Below, piece by piece: positions 61,824 to 64,000 of a DNA stretch of 64,000 nt. The position numbers and the translations under genes were made by a program. The DNA is from Cronobacter sakazakii. GTDB taxonomy: Bacteria; Pseudomonadota; Gammaproteobacteria; Enterobacterales; Enterobacteriaceae. Within the stretch, counting starts at the first letter, position 1. Each line of letters starts with the position of its first letter. The stretch is from the NCBI RefSeq assembly GCF_000982825.1, contig NZ_CP011047.1, positions 2,356,001 to 2,420,000 of the forward strand, written 5' to 3'. Below the pieces are notes generated by a model. That model saw only the letters and a program-made list of their open reading frames with translations. It ran no database searches and was not told the origin of the DNA.

Positions 61824-64000
61824 TTAGATTTTACATGCGCCGCTTTCGCAGCCGTCATCCTGAATGGATGGCGCCAGGTCGTCCTGGGCATCTTCCGCGC
61901 CATCGCGGGTGTTCTGATAATACAGCGTCTTCACACCGAGCTTATAAGCGGTGAGCAGGTCTTTCAGCAACTGCTGCATCGGCACTTTACCTGACGGGAA
62001 GCGTGTCGGATCGTAGTTGGTGTTAGCAGAAATCGACTGGTCGATGAACTTCTGCATGATGCCCACCAGCTGCAGATAGCCGTCGTTGCCCGGCATTTCC
62101 CACAGCAGTTCGTACTGATCTTTCAGCTGTTCGTAGTCCGGCACCACCTGACGCAGGATACCGTCTTTCGACGCCTTGATGCTGATGTGGCCGCGCGGCG
62201 GCTCAATGCCGTTGGTGGCGTTGGAGATCTGCGAAGAGGTCTCGGACGGCATCAGCGCGGACAGCGTGGAGTTACGCAGGCCGTGCGTCTTGATGGATTC
62301 GCGCAGGCTTTCCCAGTCGTAATGCAGCGGCTCGCTGGCGATCGCATCCAGATCTTTCTTGTAGGTGTCGATCGGCAGAATGCCTTTGCTGTAGGTGGTT
62401 TCATTGAACCACGGGCATGCGCCTTGCTCTTTCGCCAGCTCGTTAGAGGCTTTCAGCAGGTAGTACTGAATCGCTTCGAACGTTTTGTGCGTCAGATTGT
62501 TGGCGCTGCCGTCGGAGTAACGCACGCCGTGCTTCGCGAGATAGTAAGCGAAGTTAATCACGCCGATGCCGAGAGTACGACGGCCCATCGCGCCGCGTTT
62601 AGCCGCCGGAATCGGGTAATCCTGGTAATCCAGCAGGGCGTCCAGCGCACGAACTGCCAGCGTAGAAAGCTCTTCCAGCTCGTCCAGGCTCTCAATAGCG
62701 CCCAGGTTGAAAGCAGACAGGGTGCAGAGCGCGATTTCACCGTTTTCGTCGTTTACATCATCCAGCGGTTTGGTCGGCAGCGCGATTTCCAGGCACAGGT
62801 TAGACTGACGCACCGGCGCGACAACCGGATCGAACGGGCTATGGGTGTTGCAGTGATCCACGTTCTGGATGTAGATACGGCCGGTAGAGGCGCGCTCCTG
62901 CATCATCAGCGAGAACAGCTCAGACGCTTTAATGCGCTGTTTGCGGATGCTCTCGTCCTGCTCATATTTGGTGTACAGACGCTCGAACTCGTCCTGATCG
63001 GCGAAGAACGCGTCATACAGGCCCGGCACGTCGGACGGGCTGAACAGCGTGATGTCTTCGCCTTTCAGCAGGCGCTGGTACATCAGCTTGTTGATCTGTA
63101 CGCCGTAGTCCATGTGACGCACGCGGTTCGCTTCGGTACCGCGGTTGTTTTTCAGCACCAGCAGGCTTTCGACTTCCAGATGCCACATTGGGTAGAAGAG
63201 GGTGGCCGCGCCGCCGCGAACGCCGCCCTGCGAGCAGGATTTCACGGCCGTCTGGAAATGTTTGTAGAACGGAATGCAACCGGTGTGGAACGCTTCGCCG
63301 CCGCGGATTGGGCTGCCGAGCGCACGGATGCGGCCCGCGTTGATGCCGATACCGGCGCGCTGGGAAACGTATTTCACGATGGCGCTGGAAGTGGCGTTGA
63401 TGGAATCCAGGCTGTCGCCGCACTCGATCATTACGCAGGAGCTGAACTGACGGGTCGGGGTGCGCACGCCGGACATGATCGGCGTCGGCAGCGAAATTTT
63501 AAAGGTGGAGACCGCATCGTAGAAACGCTTCACGTAATCCAGACGGGTTTCGCGCGGGTAGTTAGAGAACAGGCACGCCGCCACGAGAATGTAGAGGAAC
63601 TGCGCGCTTTCGTAGATCTCACCGGTAACGCGGTTCTGGACCAGGTATTTCCCTTCAAGCTGCTTCACGGCGGCGTAGGAGAAGTTCATATCGCGCCAGT
63701 GGTCGATAAAACCGTCCATCTGCGCAAACTCTTCTTCGCTGTAATCCTGCAGCAGGTGGTGGTCATATTTACCCAGCTCCACCATCTTCACGACATGGTC
63801 GTACAGTTTCGGCGGCTCGAACTGACCGTAGGCTTTTTTGCGCAGGTGGAAAATCGCCAGGCGCGCGGCCAGGTATTGATAGTCCGGCGCGTCGCGGGAA
63901 ATAAGATCCGCCGCCGCCTTGATGATGGTTTCATGAATATCGGAGGTTTTGATGCCGTCGTAGAACTGAATGTGAGAACGCAGCTCTACCTGGGAGATGG
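61824..64000 (-). CDS. nrdA: NrdA, ribonucleotide reductase alpha subunit (5' end outside window)
   Basis: The frame runs off the right edge; about 725 C-terminal residues are visible, from ISQVELRSHIQFYDGIKT. The catalytic residues are present: Cys225 region (SSCVMIECGD), NLCLEIALP (Cys439, Glu441), ALCTLSAFN (Cys462) and the redox tail DDGCESGACKI. It converts ribonucleoside to deoxyribonucleoside diphosphates. Same strand as nrdB and yfaE; the nrdABE-ferredoxin operon is therefore intact except for the repeats. Confidence 0.97.
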   Translation of the reverse strand, partial: ISQVELRSHIQFYDGIKTSDIHETIIKAAADLISRDAPDYQYLAARLAIFHLRKKAYGQFEPPKLYDHVVKMVELGKYDHHLLQDYSEEEFAQMDGFIDHWRDMNFSYAAVKQLEGKYLVQNRVTGEIYESAQFLYILVAACLFSNYPRETRLDYVKRFYDAVSTFKISLPTPIMSGVRTPTRQFSSCVMIECGDSLDSINATSSAIVKYVSQRAGIGINAGRIRALGSPIRGGEAFHTGCIPFYKHFQTAVKSCSQGGVRGGAATLFYPMWHLEVESLLVLKNNRGTEANRVRHMDYGVQINKLMYQRLLKGEDITLFSPSDVPGLYDAFFADQDEFERLYTKYEQDESIRKQRIKASELFSLMMQERASTGRIYIQNVDHCNTHSPFDPVVAPVRQSNLCLEIALPTKPLDDVNDENGEIALCTLSAFNLGAIESLDELEELSTLAVRALDALLDYQDYPIPAAKRGAMGRRTLGIGVINFAYYLAKHGVRYSDGSANNLTHKTFEAIQYYLLKASNELAKEQGACPWFNETTYSKGILPIDTYKKDLDAIASEPLHYDWESLRESIKTHGLRNSTLSALMPSETSSQISNATNGIEPPRGHISIKASKDGILRQVVPDYEQLKDQYELLWEMPGNDGYLQLVGIMQKFIDQSISANTNYDPTRFPSGKVPMQQLLKDLLTAYKLGVKTLYYQNTRDGAEDAQDDLAPSIQDDGCESGACKI

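Overview
The window is enterobacterial chromosome (Cronobacter/Enterobacter-like, inferred from gene content and from GC-rich, K-12-like genes such as nrdA, nrdB, glpT, glpQ and yfaZ). It is interrupted by a complete lambdoid prophage of about 50 kb, bounded by a 17-bp direct repeat at 3247-3263 (attL) and 53294-53310 (attR). The repeat lies exactly on the start codon and first codons of tctD, so the phage separates the tctCBA tricarboxylate transporter (left, minus strand) from its two-component regulators tctDE (right, plus strand). It restores the tctD reading frame but replaces the DNA upstream of it.

Phage layout. Integrase lies next to attL (3427-4614). An AlpA-like gene and leftmost genes follow, one of them behind a promoter overlapping a near-consensus LexA box (5477-5517). 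The leftward PL operon (11346 down to about 5549) holds a P22-type N, a frameshifted pentapeptide-repeat gene, cIII, kil, a RecT annealase, a lambda-type Exo and Ea22-like accessory genes. The immunity region holds a CI-type repressor, Cro, CII, nutL/nutR, PL, PR, a PRE candidate and ATGCG-N5-CGCAT operators. Replication genes O and P follow, with iterons inside O. A GIY-YIG gene is inserted between cII and O. Then come the nin region (ninB, dam, ninE, ninX, ninF, ninG), antiterminator Q, PR' and tR'.

The late operon (about 22.3-50.2 kb) encodes holin, SAR endolysin and Rz/Rz1, terminase, portal, MuF, scaffold/protease, capsid, connectors, tail tube, chaperone, tape measure, tail tip and tailspike: a long-tailed siphovirus. 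A second, P22-like immunity locus (mnt, arc, ant) sits inside the tail module, and a third antirepressor (Rha/KilAC type) precedes the terminase. A gtrABC-type O-antigen glucosylation cassette borders attR.

The most unusual object is in the MuF gene. It carries an in-frame intein (30860-31666), and inside the intein on the opposite strand lies a 233-codon frame (30905-31606) that reads as a helix-turn-helix plus Vsr/PD-(D/E)XK-like nuclease. This suggests an intein whose homing endonuclease is encoded antisense. Two free-standing HNH-AP2 endonuclease genes also occur. One has displaced the 3' end of Rz, leaving the old Rz C-terminus stranded downstream. Several late-operon gaps hold tRNA-like or other closed RNA folds with no coding content.

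Right of the phage are tctDE, yfaZ, yfaY, glpTQ, yfaE, nrdB and the 3' part of nrdA (running off the window), with dispersed palindromic repeats near glpQ and between nrdB and nrdA.
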